Of a DNA stretch of 64,000 bases, positions 1-12,434 are shown one piece after another. A model generated the notes under the pieces. That model saw nothing but the letters and a program-made list of their open reading frames with translations. It ran no database searches and was not told where the DNA came from. The translations under genes were made by a program, and so were the position numbers. Within the stretch, counting starts at the first letter, position 1, and each line of letters opens with the position of its first letter. The DNA comes from Halichondria panicea (lineage: Eukaryota > Porifera > Demospongiae > Suberitida > Halichondriidae): the NCBI RefSeq assembly GCF_963675165.1, contig NC_087388.1:6109651-6173650 (forward strand), given 5' to 3'.

Positions 1-61
1 TATAAAACTATTACACACACCAGGAACTTAATTGTGGAAGAACTGCACAAAATTTATCTAC

Positions 62-1829
62 CTGTTTTGAATCAGCCATTATAAGACCATCCTCGCCAAA
101 CGCTTTTAGCAGCTTCTTTGTTGAATTAACTTCTTCCTGTACATACATGCAATGCCATGGTTTAGAAGTATACAACTATAGCTGTACAAGGTACAGAACA
201 AATAAGACATGTACACTATGCACTTTAGTATTGTAAACCTAACGTGAATATACTTATCACCTTCAGTAATACTTGTTGACCAATTTTGACTTCAATGAAT
301 GCATTTTCTTTCAGGTCCTGCATCTGTTTAGGACTCAATTGGCTGTAAAAATGACTAAAATAAGCTGGAACTCGAAACACCAGCTCTGTACAGCCTTCTC
401 GAACATGCTTCAAATTCAGAACTTGGTGTGGTAGTTCTTGTTCCCAGCATTCTATAAATACTAACTTCAATTCTTGAATTTGATCGTAGGTGATTGTATG
501 AAAATCAACATCAACCTTACATGTTATCTCCACTGATTGAATGTGAGACGGCTGAGGGCCAAAGTCATCAACAAATAGAAAACATTGTCGATTAACATAT
601 TGCTGAAACCAATCCTTGTATCTCTGTAAAGCTTGGATCATTTTCCTTCACTGGGAAAAGAAATTCTTCTTTTATTGTGGAAATGAGTGAATAATTAAAC
701 CAAGAGCAGACATTATTTTGTAGGAAGTCAGATAATTCGCTAAAGCTGGTAACATCACGGAAGAGAATCTGCTCAGAAGGTCTACGATAAATTGCGTTGT
801 AATGCGATTCTTGTGGTGTGAAAAGCATCTGGACGAACTGCTTTATTTCAGGAACATCATACTTTGCTTCCAGATTCGTAATCGTGTTTTTGAGTAAGCT
901 ACAAAACTTCGTGTGCATATATTTTGTTTCTTTACGCAGGGCTGTCATGAACATACTATATGAGATTTCCGTGGCTGATACTGTACCGCTATAAGGAGTA
1001 TCACGAGTGCATCTTTTAATTTGAGGTGGCAATTCAATTCTTGGTCATTCAAAGTCATCAACAAATAGAAAACATCGTCGATTAACATAATTATTGCTGA
1101 AACAAACACTCATATTTGTGTAATGCTTCATCGTCCTCATATGGGAAAAGAAATTCTTCTCGTATTTCGGATATTCGTGAGTAATTGAACCAAGAGCAGA
1201 AATTATTCTGTAGAAACTCAATTAAATCATTAAAGCTGATAGCATCACAGAGCAAAATCTGTTCAGAAGGGCTACGATAAATTTGGCTAAAATACGAACC
1301 TTGTGGTGTTAACAACTTCTGAACGTATTGCGTGAGATCATATTGTTCTTGTTTTTCAAGATTTATAATCGTGTTTGTAAGTAAGCTACAAAATTTCGAA
1401 TGGATTTTGCGAGTTTCTTTATTTAGGGCTTTCATGAAGAAGCTTACAGAAATTTCTGTCGGTGATACTGTATCACTACAAGCAGTATCACAAGTGCATC
1501 TTTTAATTTGAGGTGGCTTGGAGCTTAAACACTTATCTCTGCCAGTGACATGACCCAAGATGGTACACTCTCCACAGCCGCATTGGAAGTTAAAAAATGT
1601 CAGATGATCAGAAGTCGTGAGTGATCCAGTTCCAGATGAGCTTGTACTGGCAGATCTTGGTATTAACTCTCCACCTGCTTAAGCGAACATTTATTGGAGG
1701 CACATGTAATTAAATCTCACTCCAAGATAATTATGTACAATTGTATGACTTTATAATTATTATCCTTTAATTTATAGTTGCACTTACTGGTTGCAACAAT
1801 CCTCTGTGGTTCTACTGGAACTTCAGTTT
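62..1829 (-). pseudogene. 5'-truncated CGCGKC-domain gene copy, frameshifted
   Basis: This is a broken paralogue of the gene at 3570-8088. Reading leftward: a 42-nt linker exon (1829-1788, phase 1-1), a CGCGKC-domain exon starting at 1674, then a second partial copy of the same domain (1032-262) and a short exon (136-62) resembling the start of the ankyrin exon at 6154 (LLKAFGEDG against LLKVFGQDG). The first domain copy breaks after FQQ near 1088, where a 4-nt insertion creates a stop. It then runs directly into a second, N-terminally cut copy, which has its own 1-nt frameshift near 640. The CARD exon is missing: the intron upstream of 1829 matches the intron at 48224-48330, but similarity stops near 1955, just where the CARD should begin. 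Joined domain copies and three lesions make a functional product unlikely. Confidence 0.72.
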
Positions 1830-2274
1830 CTGCATGCAATTGCAATACAAGTGTGTTTTTGGCTTACGGTATATGCATGCATATTTTATAGCATAAACTA
1901 CTGGTTACAGCTACTGCATGGATCACACACACATAATTATACCACAGAAAATTTTTGTTGTTAAATGCTCTGAGATTGATTCTAACGCAATCTGGCTAAA
2001 TAAATGAGGGTACTGCTTCTTTGAGGGTACTATAGTGGTTAAGCCACATCTTCATCTGAAGATGTCCTATAAAATGCATTGTTTTGAGTTGTGACAATTA
2101 AATCATGCAGCTGCTAACCAACCAGGTTCTGCTTGTGAATTAGCAGGACAGGGTGGCAAGCCACTTGCAGTTGCAGTTGCTCTGTGAACTATAGGCTCAA
2201 CTGAAAAATACTCAAAGAGTGACATGATGATGATGGTGATAGCTGCTGAACAGTCTGCAACTCTGTGGGGGACC
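1830..2274. other. Intron relic and unannotated flank
   Basis: The stretch 1830-1955 aligns in reverse orientation with the intron after the CARD exon at 47896-48223. The rest shows no gene. The last nine bases (2266-2274, tgggggacc) are the left target-site duplication of the adjacent transposon. Confidence 0.5.
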
Positions 2275-3362
2275 TAGCCTCGATCCCAGGCCGAGTTTTC
2301 GCTTTTATAACGGTTAGGCGAACAACTGGGCCTGGTACTAGTTGTCTGCGCATGCGTCAGTCGTTCGTCAGATTCTGACGAATGGATATTCTCGTTCACT
2401 TTCGTGACATTTATATTCGTGTACTATCGTGTACTAGAAGTCAGTTCCCGTTTTATCATTATTGGAATCGATTGGAATGGCTCTTAGCTGAAGCTTCTCT
2501 CTTCTCTGAAGCTTATTCTGAAGACTGAACAACAAGGGAAGAGGTATAAAGCTTTGTCAAGCTTGTTAAGGTCAGATATTTTTGTGTGGGCCCTATGGCC
2601 GGCTGTGCTATCAAGTCTTGTTCATGTTTGGCAAGAATGTAGGTAGACTATAGTTTCATCATTAATATGGTGGATCAAATGAAGAGTGTGAGCTAGAGAA
2701 CTTGGTGCTGCCATCATCAGCTCGTCGACAATGACACTATAACCGAGAAATTTAATATGTATAGATCTACACGTATTTAAAATGTCTACTTCTCTGTACA
2801 GGAGCAATGGCTAATATCCAGCTATCCCAACAGTGCTCCTCTTGGCTATACTAACGGACGAGACTGGACAGTTTGAGGTAAGGGTTTAACCGTCTTTGGT
2901 TTCTTTTAATATTGTCCTATACTCACAGACACAGGATTGGAGTATGACCTGCTCATTCGAGCGTTGCTGGGTAGCTCAGAGACATCAAGAGAATCTACGT
3001 TTTCTCAAGCAATGAGTTACGAGTTGGGGCCTAGAATCAGAGAAGTCCAGCAGCCTGCTAAATCTTTTTGAAACGTAATTTGAAGGCATTCAATCATCCT
3101 GAAGTTGCCCTGGGTCACTGTAATTGTGCTGCAGCACAACTGGCAACTCCCCAGGCCTTTGTGAAGCAGCTCCCTATGTGCATCTTTTGTGTACTCACCC
3201 TGTGCATTTTCTGTGTACAAATTTCGATTATTGATTTATTAAATATTTTTGCCGACCACAAATATACAATGAAAATTTGACACATGCGCAGACAACTAGT
3301 ACCAGGCCCAGTTGTTCGCCTAAACGTTATAAAAGCGAAAACTCGGCCTGGGATCGAGGCTA
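2275..3362. mobile_element. Non-autonomous Mutator-like DNA transposon, 1,088 bp
   Basis: Terminal inverted repeats of about 86 bp (2275-2360 and 3277-3362) match with only a few mismatches and begin TAGCCTCGATCCCAGGCC. The element is flanked by a perfect 9-bp direct repeat, tgggggacc, at 2266-2274 and 3363-3371. Long inverted repeats with a 9-bp target duplication are typical of Mutator-like elements. No transposase reading frame is visible inside, so it would depend on an enzyme supplied in trans. Its termini match small hairpins elsewhere in the window (15939, 16833, 46509). Confidence 0.85.
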
Positions 3363-3569
3363 TGGGGGACCTTGGTCTGCTCAGCAACATGGCTTTGCGC
3401 ATGTGCACTGAATGAATTATTTGGAGGTGGAGCTAGATAAGTTTTGAGTTGATCGTGCGCTCTAGTACTCTCGATCTCATATCAGCTAGCTAGCTTAGCT
3501 AGGCTCGCATAATTATTATTGACTTATACTGGTAACAACAATACGCAGTACACAGAGACTGACTAATAA

Positions 3570-6500
3570 TTATAAGACTAAAATAAGAACTATAGATAAA
3601 TAGAAAACTAGAATAAATAAAATAAAAATAAAAATAATAATACGCAACATCAATCTGTTAGATCCAGTTTTCAATTTCTTGTAGATTGGCGGGACTAAAA
3701 GCCACACAAGAAATAACGTAATCAATATTAGCCACAAAGGGAGTGAATTTTTTGATGAGAATGATGATGAATATGAATACTGGATTTCTGCTTTTCTTAC
3801 TACATCACTAGCGTTTCGTTTGGAAACAACTCCTATGATACACAATTCTGGTGTGTTCACAAAACTGTCAAAGTTGTAATTGCAAGCTGCTGTTGTAGCT
3901 GTGGATGTTATTGAGCAAAGGCTTGTGAACGAGCTAGTTGAGTTTTCCTCCTTCCAACCATTGATACGATAAGTTATGTTTCCCATGATATGAGAGATGG
4001 CTTCAAAATGGACACCAAAAAAATAATAGCTATTTGCTGCAAGTATGATACTGATTGAGAAATTGTCAGTTTTGATGCAGTACTCCATATAGGTGAACGT
4101 CCAAGATCCATTGTGCAAAAAAGATTCATATTCTTTAACATCGTCAAAAACCACCAAAACAAATGGGCATTCTAGATCTGAGCTGTTATAGTCCGCTGAT
4201 AATTGGATTTGCAACCTCAAAGAGGCGATATATTCTGTGTAGAGCTCATAAATTGGAGTATTTTCTTCTGGAGTGAGTATTCCTTCCTCGTATATTGTGG
4301 AATTTTCTTTTCTGATATCATCACAATTGCTAATGTTGAAGTAAATTGGGATAATTTGAGCATTTGGGATCTCGGTGAGTGTTAGATGTAGCACATCAGG
4401 TCTGACTAGAGCTATAGGTAGTATGGATGGCTGGAGAAGCTGAGCGATATGTAATGAGCCTTCATACACCGGGGGATTTGTTGTGATATACATAAGGAAA
4501 ACAAAAACTGCTGCAAAGGCGAGAATCCCCGTAAAGAAGTAAAGTCTAGAAAATCTTTGAGAGCTTTCTTCAGAGACGGTACGGTTACATCTATACATCT
4601 GTAGTAAATGATAGAGTATATAATAATTATAGGCTAGCTAGCTAGCATTTCAAGAAAATGGACTGCATGCATGCATCCAGTAGCTATTTTACCTTGTAAA
4701 TCACCTTCCCCCAATGATTGTCAACAAAACTGAGGAATCCGGTACACAGGGATTTTGTTGTTGAGGATACGGTATTCTGCAATGCATGTATGTACATCAA
4801 AATTATAGCTACATGCATGTTATTGATAAACAGATACATAATTAGTATATACACTGATATAATTACATGCATATAATATGTAGGTACTCATGGCATGCAC
4901 TGATCTGAAAGCATGCACGACGTCCGTAAGTGTATTGCACATACTAAATTTGGCACCTGTTTACCTGATGTTCTTCATGAGGTTGAGAATCATTAATTAT
5001 AAGGTTGTTTTGGGAGTCTGAATCATCAGGTTGTGTGTGGAGATCGTTAATAGCTTCTGAATCTTGTTGTGAGGGAGGAGGCTGCTGGTTGCTATATGCG
5101 GGAGGACGAATATCTGGTAAATTGTATCTGGGAGGACCATTTTCATTAGATTCTGAGTAACTTGGAATTGTAGGTAGCCTGGTACTTTCACTGTATCCCG
5201 GTGGATTATCGGAATCAGATTCATATACCCCATCATCATCATCATCATCAACTTCGGACTTTAAAACAGGAGGTGGTGTATAATGTTGACTGGACTCTGA
5301 AACAACACTCCGAAGATTTCTTGATCTTATGGTACTGCCATACCTTTCAGCACGACTTTGATCTGTGTACATAATATAAGCAAATGCATTACACTCAAAG
5401 TGATACATAATCATGTGTAAAAACCTACGTGATAATGTGGATATTGATGAGAGATCTTCCTTTGTAGAAGATACATCAGATACTGAATTCAAATCGTCCC
5501 CTTGAGGGCTGGTGGATTCATCTGTGAGCACAACACACGCGCATGTTTAAAATCAGTATTTTTTTACACTTTACCTGCACAGGGTGACATTGGCAATGCA
5601 TCTGAGTCACTGCTTGTTCCGTGTATGGGTTCATCTGACAGAGAAACGTCGTGAGTGCTGATTATTGGAGCGCTTATTATTGGGATGTTGGCATTGCACT
5701 CGACCAGCACTCTCAAAACTTCTTGATGCTGCTTTTGATCTGCAATGTCAAAGGAAGTTAATCCAGCGTTATTTCTAGCATTGACATCACTGAGCTCAAG
5801 AAGATATTTGGCAGCTCCTTTGTTGTTGAATCGAGCAGCTATGTGAAGAGGTGTGTCTCCATCCTCATTCACAACTGAGACATTATGGTGGTGTGTTTTG
5901 ACCAATTGGGTGACTAAGAGTCCCCACTTTGACCAGTCCCAGCGACAGGAAAGATGGAGGAGGGTCATTCCATCACTATCCCTGATTGAACTGACATCAA
6001 CTGTCGGATCAAGCCCTATCAGTAAGGCTAAGGCAGAAGTTTGGTCACCACCATCTTGGCCGAATACTTTTAGTAGCTTGTTCGCCATAGGTTCACTGAG
6101 CATTGAAGCAGTGCCTGGATAAGCATCTGCTGGGGAGATCGAGTTAGCTTCTGCCTGCAACAGTGTAATACATTGTTTAAAGAAGCGGTGTAGGGTAAAC
6201 TACAATAAGTATGATGATTTTGTAAAAGTATGAATATAGTATTACCTTTAGTAGTGTTTGTTGACCAATTTTGACCTCAATGAATCTTTTTTCTTTCAGG
6301 TGCTGCATCTGTTTAAGACTCAACTGGCCGTAAACATGCTTAAAACATGCTGGAACTCGAAACACCAGCTCTGTACAGCCTTCTCGAACATTCTTCAAAT
6401 TTAGAACTTGATGTGGTAGTAGTTGTTCCCAGCATTCTATAAATACTAACTTCAATTCTTGAATTTGATCGTAGGAGATTGCATCAAAGTCAACATCGAT

Positions 6501-8088
6501 CTTACATGTTATCTCCATTGATTCAATGTGAGACGGTTCAGGGCCAAAGTCATCAACAAATAAGAAACATCGTCGATTAACATATTGCTGAAAGAAACGC
6601 TCATAACTCTGTAAATCTTCGTCATCATTACAATTTGGGAAAAGAAATTTTTCTCGTATTGCGGAAATGAGTGAATAATTGAACCAAGAGCAGAAATTAT
6701 TCTGTAGGAAGTCAGATAATTTGCTAAAGCTGGTAACATCAGGGAACTGAATCTCTTCAGAAGGTCTAAGATAAATTGGCTTGTAATACGATTCTGTTGG
6801 TGTTAAAAGCGCCTTGACGTACTGCAATACTTTAGTAATATCATACTTTGCTTCCAGATTTGTAATTGTGTCTGTGAGTAAGCTACAAAACTTCGAATGA
6901 ATGTATCGTGTTTCTTTATGTAGGGCCGTCATGAACATACTATATGAGATTTCCGTGGCTGATACTGTACCGCTATAAGGAGTATCACGAGTGTATGTTT
7001 TAATTTGAGGTGGCTTGGAGCTTAAACACTTATCTCTGCCCTTGACATGACCCAAAATAGTACACTTTCCACAGCCGCATTGGAAGTTAAAGAATTTCCG
7101 ATCTGTATTAGAATCAGAAGCCGTGAGTGATTCAAATCCAGATGAGCTTGTACTGGCAGATCTTGGTTGTAACTCTTCACCTGCCTGACCTTTGTTATCT
7201 GCTGTGACGAAGGGACAATTTATTGGCCCACTATACGTACAATCATGCATGGGGTGGTATACAAACTAATATAGCTATAGTTTCATCAGCCATGACAAAC
7301 CTAAACGGCTGGGGAAGGGTTGTAGCAGGTTTAATGGATAGCTCTCATATCTTGTATATATATTAATCATGCAAAACCAGTTAATTTGCTTTGCACACTT
7401 AACCTCATGTGAAATGCAAGCCTTTGTAAGCCTTATTAAAGTCAACCGCTATAATTATACAGTGTGCACAGTGACATCGCTCTTCTGTCTTCGATAAATT
7501 TTTGCGGAAATGCCTTTAGAAAGGTTTTCACGGATTTAATTTTCGTGGAATAGCAGCTTTTTTTGCAGTATGATTGCATGGGATATTAAGTTCGCGGTTA
7601 TAAATGTTCGTGGTCCAGCTTAATCCGCGTAAACCACTAACATTTGCACCCTCAAAATATACCCGCTATACGATATAGTGCAATACATATGAGTTGAGTT
7701 TTCATAAAGCAATCTAGGATTTATATTTATACAACCTACCTCTCTCTTCCATTCTTTGAGTTTGATCGCACTGTTGATTTTGTCTCTGGAACGCATCATG
7801 GAGTTTTTGCACTACAGCCTTCGTAAAACTACCAGCTTTTTCAAGAGCACTAACCAATGAATTAAAAACCAGTGGATTGTTTTTTATCTGGAGCATCACA
7901 GATTCCATTATTCTTCGTGCTTTGTCACCATTATCATGAGTATCATTCTTAAGATATCCCAGATCGTCTGGTGCTAGGATCTCGAAAGGGAGTAATTGAT
8001 CACAGACATCTTTGGGAGACTGCTGAACACAAGTAAGAAGACTGCTGTGACAGTCCATGAATGCTTTGTACTCAGCTGACTCAGACAT
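3570..8088 (-). CDS. CARD / CGCGKC / ankyrin transmembrane receptor-like protein
   Basis: Five exons read on the - strand: 8088-7740, 7180-6246, 6154-5575, 5521-4965 and 4598-3570, about 1,149 residues, with every junction GT-AG and in frame. Residues 1-105 form a helical CARD-like death fold starting MSESAEYKAF. Residues 117-428 hold a domain with CGCGKC near residue 151, then CSWFNYS, RRCFLFVDDFG and EGCTELVFRVP. I know this pattern from many sponge and cnidarian proteins; its function is unknown. Residues 429-621 carry ankyrin repeats (DGMTLLHLSCR, DGDTPLHIAA). Residues 622-807 are acidic and rich in Ser and Pro, with PPGYS, PPRY and PPAYS motifs and a run of six Asp. The last exon gives a membrane helix (about 826-845), an Asn-glycosylation-rich ectodomain, a second helix near 1095-1115 and a third hydrophobic C-terminal stretch. 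CARD and ankyrin repeats would lie in the cytosol. No enzyme motif is visible. The start is the ATG that begins the CARD; a further 5' exon is possible. Confidence 0.82.
7490..7680. mobile_element. Degenerate MITE, one end recognisable
   Basis: In the first intron of the gene at 3570-8088, the text with atttttgcggaaatg, ttttcgtggaa and aatgttcgtggtccag, ending cccgctatacgat, resembles the right end of the element at 63154-63363. The left end is not recognisable, so the boundaries are approximate. Confidence 0.4.
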
Positions 8089-8479
8089 GATGCTTGACAG
8101 TAAATGAAGAATAAGCTTTAAGAATGAAACTTTGAAAGCAGTATCCCATGTCACAAAGGCACACCTACCACACTCTACCACACCTAGCATTGTGTATCAA
8201 CTATGCATGGTTGTAGAGTAATACAAATTAGTCGACAAACAAGTTCCCCAAAACTAGTTTAAGGACTGTTAGAATTGTGAGATGGCTATGTGGTACAACC
8301 ATATTCTACACTGTAGTTTTAATCAAACAATATGACTATTCTACTCATCTGATCACAAGCACTATGATTATAATTATGAACACACTGTCAGCAAAGTAAG
8401 CCATTAACCCTACACACACTGTATATACATGTAAGTATAGACAGTAAATGTACGCACACACACACACATCTCCGAGTCA

Positions 8480-8705
8480 CCTGATCATGTTAGCGTAGAG
8501 TGTGAGGAGTGCTTGTCTCAGGTGTACTGTATTGTGGGAGGTGTGAGGAGACCATTCTCCAGGAGTGTGAGGAGGGGGGTGCTCCGATGAGTGTTGTGGG
8601 ACCTCTGGAACCGTTGGACCGAGGAGAAGGTGGAGTCAGAGTAGAGTCCGTCCAATCGATGGCTACTGCTCAGATAGTTGAGGTGTTAGAGGAACAGCTA
8701 TATGT
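8480..8705 (-). other. Possible exon of an unidentified - strand gene (exon A)
   Basis: This part is conserved with 52490-52700, and both end on the - strand at GCTAACATGATCAG followed by a GT donor; the same end recurs at the right edge of the window near 63985. One - strand frame gives a Ser/Thr/Pro-rich peptide, but the 52.5-kb copy carries an indel and the differences do not clearly look coding. It could be a 5' untranslated exon of the neighbouring - strand gene. No function can be assigned. Confidence 0.3.
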
Positions 8706-9558
8706 GTGTGTGCATGGATCACTTCAATTCCTGTAAACACCACACATACCCGCCCCCCGTACCTCCTAAAAAGTAGTGTCAGCAATGACAGCCAGTTCCA
8801 ATGGAGTGGGGGAACAGGAGAGTCTGTTGAGGGAATCCCCCACTTCCCTCAGGGCATCAGTCAGGTACTCAGTGTACAGGATACTCAAGTGGTCCAGAGA
8901 AAACAGAAAAGAGTGTCATTACAGCTAATGTTGAAGTAGAGGCTAACAGGTTTGGAAGTGTATACAGTGTAACAATTTCACTGAGACAATGTGGTAAAAG
9001 AATGTACAAGGTCCTGCATGGCATGGTACATTATTTTAAGCTCAGAGTCCCCCCCTATATAAGTAGATACTTCATAGCTGTCACTGAGTTGAACAAAATG
9101 TTACTATACTTTTTCCTTCATGCACTGTTGGGTTGGAGGTGAGTCCACTGGACTGGTGGAAGCCCCCATTGAACGGGGAGTCAATCTACACCAGAGAGAG
9201 AACAAGTCAATGCTAGTAGTCACCGCCTTGCATATAAAGGTATAGTTGTGCACACACCGAGGCTGAATTGAATGTACATTGTGCTCAATAAGGAAAGTAA
9301 TAGATACTGGCCTATAGTACACACATACAGGTGCATGCATATCATTGTTATATGTACCCTGTACTGTAAATGTTAGTACCGTTATGACAATGCTAGTAGT
9401 ACCCAGGACAATGCCTTGCATAGAGTAATTGTGCACACTGAAGGCTGAGCTTCAAATGTTAGTACCCCTCTTCCCCCCTATGCAATGAGCCCCCATCATT
9501 CCTACAAAATGTGACATAATAATTATAGACAAAATTAAGACGTATAGACATAAGACGG

Positions 9559-9692
9559 CAATCTTCTATTGAAGATCCACTATCAATGAAACATTCAATC
9601 AATAATTATTATTGTGTTAAGGTTACAGAAGATTGTTAAATTATTGGGATTGATTGTTCCACTTGTAATAGTGGATTTCCAATAGAAGATTG
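9559..9692. repeat. Foldback element (MITE-like)
   Basis: Arms of about 25 bp are near-perfect inverted copies: caatcttctattgaagat on the left and, on the right, a copy ending aatagaagattg. No clear target duplication is visible. Confidence 0.6.
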
Positions 9693-10022
9693 ATCTTTAC
9701 CAAAAATGGACTAATTATTTATGCTAAAATTATTACAAGCATAATTTATCAGGGCTTATAGTCCTACTGTTGAGCGTAACGATGTAGCCGAGAAAATCGA
9801 AGACAAATATGTGAGGACATGCATGTACCGTAACTATGTAGTTGCTATGTATAGTCTATAGCAGATTAACAAATTAAAACAGTTAGAACAGTTAGAACCA
9901 TTGTGAAGAGTATGAGCATGTAACACAAGGTGACATTTCCTTGTATAAATCATTGACTCACATGGCATGAAAATCTCTACATAATATACATAATTTTTTT
10001 ATGATGTACATACAACAGTATC

Positions 10023-11721
10023 TCAGCAACTATACCAAAACATTATAAAGTTAAACATTGCACACGACAAAGCAAAGAAATTTGGAGTGCTCTGTTTGCC
10101 TTCATTAGAAAGTGGATTTACACTTAGTACAAAAGGAGATACTATAGCAACAACACACAATTCATCATTTTCCTCAGTCATAGTGATACTAGTAGATAGT
10201 GAAATGGTACATTGCTTGATGTTATTGTCATAAAAAATGACACTACATCTACTTATGGATTTCTCCGCAATCGCACGGATATTATATTGGTGAGAAATTC
10301 CAGAGATGCGTAGATTGATGGTAGTAGGTACAATAGTAGTACAGATCATCAGACCAGCGTATAAATAGGAGTTTTTATTGAGTACTATTTTTATAGACAG
10401 CTCGTCTTGATTAAAGCAAAAGTCAACGATAAAACCAGCTTGTATACCAGTTTTAAGAAACTCGGTATATATTTCCAGGTCATCATATATCACTAGAATA
10501 ACCGGGCAATCACATGAGCTGGACACAATACCTTGAGATGGGGTAATTGAATATGTTAGAATGGACCCATTCAAATAATAGCCTTTGTCAACGTGTTGTA
10601 TTGGTCTAGTTACGCTCAAGGAGATAGGTTTATTCACAGCAATACGGTCAACATCCAGTTCTTGACAATCGTTGACTGTGAAGACAATGAGAAGTTCATG
10701 AGAAAACTGGATTTTTTCGAATACAGTGAAAGTTATCGAGTCGTATGCATGCTCGATAAACGAGTTAACAAAGATTATATACCCTCCAGGCAGTTCGTAT
10801 ATGCTGTTTACAGTGATGTTTATTACAGGAAGGACTGTAGTCATGTTTGTTACAGCAATTGTAGGAAACACTAAAGAATCGTCAGGAACAGTAGTGGGCG
10901 GAGTTGACGTTGTCCATGGATATTCAGAAACAGTAGTAGTTGGAGTTGATGTTGTCCATGGAGATTCAGAAACAGTAATGTATATGATGGGTGGAGGTGA
11001 AGTTGAAGATTATTATCGTCAAGAGCCACGACCATTTGCATCGCCTTGAATGCTGATGAAAAAAGTTGAATAAATAATACATTAAATATAATGCTAGTTA
11101 AGGCTTACCGTTGTTACTAGAGACTGATCGCCAGTGCTGGATATGTCTCCATGATTGGTGTCAGCTTTGCTTGTGTGATCTGCATTCAGTGCATTCATGT
11201 TGTGAATAATTATATAGAAGTGTCTATATAGAGTTAATTTACCTTTGGTGGGATCAATGGAATTTTTCTGCTTCACTGTATTGATGCTGGTCATTTCCAT
11301 TGTGCCGCTGTCAGACCCTTAATAGAGTATAATATAATGATTGTAATTCTGAGCAGGTATAGCACTAACCATTAGTAGCCAGCTGCAGTGAAGAGGAACT
11401 CAGTCTGTACTCTGTATTTCTGGTAGCTTTAGTAAGACGTCTTTCGACCACCTTTGCGAGATCATTGTGCCCAACACTAGAACGTGAGAGAGCCTCAAAC
11501 ACGTCTGTCCAGTTTCTCTCACCACCTTTTAGCCACTCTGATAGACCCTCAAGATAGCAGTTATCAGGATCTTCACGACATCTTATATTGATAGTTTCAA
11601 TAGTAGAATTATTAACTTGCAGAGCTAACAGCATCTGCTTCCATTTGGCTCTAGCTTGAAATGTTGCTTCATAGACTGCACTAAGATCATCTAAAGTTAT
11701 TGAGAGTTTGGAGTCGGCCAT
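10023..11721 (-). pseudogene. DEATH-domain receptor-like copy, membrane segment deleted
   Basis: Exons on the - strand: 11721-11370 (DEATH), 11317-11243, 11179-11109 and 11052-10023 (ectodomain). The DEATH exon is intact: WKQMLLALQV, CYLEGLSEWLKGG, NWTDVFEALSR and GHNDLAKVVE fit a classical DEATH fold. In the last exon, after the conserved HSRRCKWSWLLTIII, about 100 nt present in paralogues at 28 and 31 kb are missing. The reading frame then enters a wrong frame and stops after 13 more residues, so the first membrane helix and the link to the ectodomain are lost. The ectodomain frame itself stays open to 10023. Its stalk has a 42-bp tandem duplication (about 10900-10983). Either this is a pseudogene, or it makes a soluble DEATH protein of about 190 residues. 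Confidence 0.72.
10900..10983 (-). repeat. Two 42-bp repeats encoding a Thr/Ser/Pro stalk
   Basis: The segment with gagttgacgttgtccatgga recurs 42 bp further on with few changes. On the - strand it encodes two 14-residue units of the type TVSE-PWTTSTPTT, a mucin-like stalk between membrane helix and ectodomain. Copies at 28 and 31 kb lack the duplication. Confidence 0.65.
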
Positions 11722-12434
11722 AACAATAATTATAGCTAAAATTAATGATTCACTGTTTCTCTCAGTATGCATGTGGTTGGCTAACTGTACACAAAGATGT
11801 ATAAAAAAGGGCATCAGATACAACACAAGCCACACCAAGGCATAACCAGTATACAGTGGCCCAGATGGTCACCCGCCACTGTTATGGCCACTGCTATGGC
11901 TACTGCCAATTGCAAAGAATCACCATGCATATGGCAGCCCGGCCCCCTTATCTCCTGGTGGTATACCAGTCATGCAGGTGTTCACATCAATCAAGTTAAT
12001 GCTGTATATACTTTTAACTTTGTTTTGCATGCTTGCCCTGCTGGGAATGTTCTGAAGCCTGCTAAGGTAGTCATATACTTGTTAATGTATATACTGCTAT
12101 ACATGCATATACTTGGTATATAGGTATCCAAGCATGTAGCCGTAACTTATGGCTACATATAATTTATGGCATAAGATAGCGTGGGAGTCAGCAAACGCGG
12201 GGAACAGCATGTAGCCATAGGATAGCGTGTGGGAGTCAGCACACGCAGGGGATGCATAGTCTATAGATAAGCAAAACAGTTCGTGAAACCACTTATAGGA
12301 GTATTAATCAGGATACTTAGACATAGTTATTTTGTTGCTCACTGACTCACATTGTAATAAAAGCAAATTGCTATAAATTATACTTACGACTATAATTATT
12401 ATACATTATAATGAGCTATACCATAATTAAATAA
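11722..12434. other. Spacer between two tandem DEATH genes
   Basis: This is the promoter side of the gene ending at 11721 and the 3' side of the next. It is almost the same as 29698-30416. It includes two copies of gatagcgtg(t)gggagtcagca near 12176 and 12220, which recur after other DEATH genes (14634, 27784, 30157, 30200). No exon is seen. Confidence 0.6.

Larger units (their letters stand above)
8189..10022. other. Repeated flank with no recognised gene
   Basis: The part 8190-8720 is one of three copies of a flanking segment; the others are 52170-52720 and 63650-64000. Beyond it I see no conserved coding exon. A CA microsatellite lies near 8455-8466 and a foldback at 9559-9692. The short open frames here have no paralogue support. 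Confidence 0.5.

Noticed and set aside
5220..5245. Trinucleotide (TCA/GAT) repeat as a non-coding microsatellite
   Set aside because: It lies in frame in the acidic linker exon and encodes six Asp residues.
3570..8088. NLR with a NACHT domain
   Set aside because: No Walker A (GxxxxGK[ST]) or Walker B motif appears between CARD and ankyrin; that place holds the CGCGKC-type domain.
8509..8736. + strand protein starting at 8509
   Set aside because: The copy at 52.5 kb does not keep this frame, and the segment is better explained by a repeated flank with a - strand donor.
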